Below, piece by piece: positions 13,188-15,090 of a stretch of 15,090 nucleotides of DNA; positions within the stretch are counted from its first letter, which is position 1, and each line of letters begins with the position of its first letter. Location of the stretch: the NCBI GenBank assembly GCA_021816565.1, contig JAKAXN010000071.1, positions 1-15,090 of the forward strand, written 5' to 3'. The DNA comes from Actinomycetes bacterium. Lineage in GTDB: Bacteria > Actinomycetota > Acidimicrobiia > Acidimicrobiales > Palsa-688. A model generated the notes under the pieces. The model was not told where the DNA came from, ran no database searches, and was given only the letters and a program-made list of their open reading frames with translations. A program made the position numbers and the translations under genes.

Positions 13188-14621
13188 GTGCCCGACGTCG
13201 AGCGGATGGTCCCGCGGGAGCTGCCATCCCGGCCGGGACCCGGCTCCAACGCCAAGAGCGCGGCCCGCCTCGCCGACCGGATCATCGAGGACGTGATGGC
13301 CATGGGATGGCCGGTGGGCGAGGTGCTCGGCGCCGAGGTCGAGCTGCTCGAGCGCTACCAGGTGAGCCGGGCGGTGTTCCGGGAGGCGGTCCGCCTGCTC
13401 GAGTACCAGGAGGTGGCCCGGACCCGGCGCGGCCCCGGCGGCGGCCTGGTCGTAACCGAGCCGTCCATGCAGGCCGTCGTCGACGCCGTGGTGCTGTTGC
13501 TGCTGCGGCTGGACGCCCGCCTCGACGAGGTGTTCGAGGCCCGCATCGTCTTGGAGGAGATCGCCGGTGACCTGGCCGCCCGCCGCCTGGAGGAGGACGA
13601 CCTGGTCCGGCTGAGGGTGTTCGTCGACGGCGGCTCCCCCGACATAGAGAACGACCCCCGGGCCCTGCACTCGCTGGTGGCCGAGAGCAGCCGGAACCCG
13701 GCCCTGCGCCTGTTCGTCGAGGTGTTCAACCGGGTGGCCGTGCTGTACTCGGCCGGGTGGACGCCGTCGGACAACACCTCCGAGATGCTCTACGCCCACT
13801 CCCGCATCGCCGAGGCGGTCATCGCCGGTGACTCCGCCACGGCCCGCCGCCGGATGAGGATCCACCTGCAGGCGGAGGCCGAGTTCCTGCGCCAGAGGGG
13901 GTCCACCCGGGAGGTGCTCCCCGATTCCATCCTGGCCGACGGGCTGGGCCGGGGGAAGCGGGCCGAGGCGGTGGCCCGCAACATCGCCCACTCGGTGCTG
14001 GCCCTCGGCATGCGGCCCGGTGAGCTGATCGGGACCGAGGCCGAGCTCATCGAGCGGGAGAAGGTCAGCCGGGCCATCCTGCGCGAGGCGGTCCGGCTCC
14101 TCGAGTACCACGAGATCGCCCGCATGCGCCGCGGCCCCGGGGGCGGGCTGTTCGTGGTCGAGCCCGGCCCCGGGGCCGTCACCGACGTTGTGGCCATCTA
14201 CCTGGCCCGCCACCACATGACCCTCTCGCAGCTGAGCGAGCTGCGCACCGGCGTGGAGATGACCATCGTGGAGCTGGCCGTCGAGCGGGTCGACGAACCC
14301 GGTCGGAGCCGGATCGAAGAGGCCCTCCGGGTGGAGGTGGCCAGCGGCCGCGACGACCACGCCGAGGTGGCCCACGACCTGCACGCGGCCCTGGCCGCGG
14401 TGGCCCGCAACCGGGTGCTCGAGCTGGTCGCCCTGGTGCTCATCCGTCTGAGCCGGCTTCACCAGGTGGAGCGCCTGGCCCCGGTGGCCCGGGACCAGAT
14501 CCGGGCCGAGGTGCTGCGGGCCCACGCCGGGATCGCCTCGGCGGTGTCGGCCGGGGATCGGGAGCTGGCCCGGCACCGCATGCAGCGCCACCTCGACGCC
14601 CTGGCCGCCGTCATCCGCTGA
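13188..14621 (+). CDS. Tandem double FadR-type GntR/FCD transcriptional regulator
   Basis: A 477-residue protein that is about twice the usual FadR-subfamily length because it holds two full modules. Module 1: winged helix (about 24-91) with recognition helix SRAVFREAVRLLE (60-72) and wing RRGPGGGLVVTEP, then FCD (about 97-236) with H161, H204 and H226. Module 2: winged helix (about 257-326) with SRAILREAVRLLE (294-306) and wing RRGPGGGLFVVEP, then FCD (about 330-475) with H399, H446 and H468. FCD domains normally bind a carboxylate effector through a metal held by such histidines, and the proteins act as dimers, so one chain may behave as a built-in dimer. It lies 66 bases after the symporter gene, suggesting control of carboxylate uptake. 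GTG at 13188 is used; ATG at 13206 is an alternative, neither with a strong ribosome site. Confidence 0.9.
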   Translation: MPDVERMVPRELPSRPGPGSNAKSAARLADRIIEDVMAMGWPVGEVLGAEVELLERYQVSRAVFREAVRLLEYQEVARTRRGPGGGLVVTEPSMQAVVDAVVLLLLRLDARLDEVFEARIVLEEIAGDLAARRLEEDDLVRLRVFVDGGSPDIENDPRALHSLVAESSRNPALRLFVEVFNRVAVLYSAGWTPSDNTSEMLYAHSRIAEAVIAGDSATARRRMRIHLQAEAEFLRQRGSTREVLPDSILADGLGRGKRAEAVARNIAHSVLALGMRPGELIGTEAELIEREKVSRAILREAVRLLEYHEIARMRRGPGGGLFVVEPGPGAVTDVVAIYLARHHMTLSQLSELRTGVEMTIVELAVERVDEPGRSRIEEALRVEVASGRDDHAEVAHDLHAALAAVARNRVLELVALVLIRLSRLHQVERLAPVARDQIRAEVLRAHAGIASAVSAGDRELARHRMQRHLDALAAVIR

Positions 14622-14670
14622 CCGCCCGCCCCTACGCCACGCCGGTGGGCCCGGCCCTACGGGGCGCCGG

Positions 14671-15090
14671 TCAGCCGAGCAGGTCCTCGGGGATGTCGGC
14701 GTGGCGGGCCCGCCACCATTCGCCCAGGCTCTTGGCCTGCGGGTCCATGCGCGTGCTCGACGCCACCCCCTCGCCGAGCAGCCCGACCACGACGAAGTTG
14801 AGGGCCCTGATGTTGGCCAGCTCGTAGCGGCGCACCTCGAGCGGGCCGACCTCGGGGAGCAGCTCCCGGAGGCGCTCGACGGTCAGCCACCCGGCCAGCC
14901 AGGTGTAGGCCTGATCCGAGCGGGCCCACACGCCGAGGTTGGCGTTGCCGCCCTTGTCCCCGGAGCGGGCACCGAAGAGGGTGCCGAGCGGTACCCGCCG
15001 GGTCGGGCCGCGGCCGGCGCCGGCCGCCCCGGCCCCGCCGCCCGCCGCCCCGGCCCCGCCGCCCGCCGCCCCGGGCCCGGTCCCGGTCCC
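14671..15090 (-). CDS. C-terminal part of an AtuA/DUF1446-family protein (runs off window)
   Basis: The frame is open from the right edge to the TGA at 14671, giving 139 residues. After a Gly/Ala-rich stretch, the sequence VPLGTLFGARSGDKGGNANL, then GVWARSDQAY, YELANIRALNFVVVGLLGEG and STRMDPQAKSLGE matches the C-terminal AtuA-like domain that follows DUF1446 in acyclic-terpene-utilisation AtuA-type proteins. Such genes occur in citronellol/geraniol or related branched-acid catabolism, often near acyl-CoA carboxylases; the exact reaction of this family is unclear to me. The main DUF1446 domain must lie right of the window. A shorter ORF starting at the internal GTG 14931 would cut the conserved SGDKGGNAN motif and is wrong. 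The gene converges on the FadR-type regulator. Confidence 0.85.
   Translation of the reverse strand, partial: GTGTGPGAAGGGAGAAGGGAGAAGAGRGPTRRVPLGTLFGARSGDKGGNANLGVWARSDQAYTWLAGWLTVERLRELLPEVGPLEVRRYELANIRALNFVVVGLLGEGVASSTRMDPQAKSLGEWWRARHADIPEDLLG
15027..15068. repeat. 21-bp in-frame tandem repeat encoding a Gly/Ala linker
   Basis: A 21-base unit starting CCCCGGCCCC and ending GCCCGCCG occurs at 15027-15047 and 15048-15068 without mismatch. In the minus-strand AtuA frame it encodes a 7-residue Gly/Ala repeat placed between the off-window part and the conserved C-terminal domain. Confidence 0.85.

Noticed and set aside
13149..14591. Minus-strand open frame of 480 codons opposite the tandem regulator
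   Set aside because: Shadow of two GntR-FCD modules; no domain of its own.

Overview
The base composition (very GC-rich, G or C at nearly every third codon position, many GTG starts) and the gene families point to an actinobacterium. An Acidimicrobiia-like or other non-mycobacterial Actinomycetota lineage is my guess, but the sequence alone does not settle it. The window holds 14 credible protein genes, no RNA genes, no insertion sequence and no CRISPR array. Two genes run off the edges.

Region 1 (1-5581) is a stress or dormancy block. It holds an Hsp20 small heat-shock protein, an APH-like/AAA bifunctional protein of the Mycobacterium tuberculosis Rv2004c type, three separate UspA proteins, a small ferritin-like helical protein and a zinc-dependent alcohol dehydrogenase. 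The last four genes read leftward as a likely operon: ADH, ferritin-like, UspA, UspA. Hsp20, Usp and the Rv2004c-type protein are hallmark members of the mycobacterial DosR hypoxia regulon. Weak DosR-like dyads lie in both divergent promoter regions of this block. Between the convergent usp genes (2590-3022) is a striking array of six 10-bp elements in alternating orientation, spaced about 32 bp apart.

Region 2 (5582-7400) is a single acyl-CoA ligase gene. It has a Pro/Ala insert before its P-loop and is followed by four 22-bp tandem repeats.

Region 3 (7401-11015) is a leftward two-gene envelope operon: a SpoIID/LytB-domain protein with a signal peptide and C-terminal membrane anchor, then an OatA-like acyltransferase-3/SGNH protein. 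Together they suggest glycan or peptidoglycan remodelling at the cell surface.

Region 4 (11016-14621) is a rightward carboxylate-uptake unit: a DUF3311 small membrane protein overlapping (ATGA) an MctP/MctC-like sodium:solute symporter, then a regulator made of two complete FadR-type GntR-FCD modules fused in one chain. The right edge (14671-15090) carries the C-terminal domain of an AtuA/DUF1446-family protein on the minus strand, joined to the off-window part by a Gly/Ala repeat linker.

Functional statements rest on motifs read by eye. No database search was possible.
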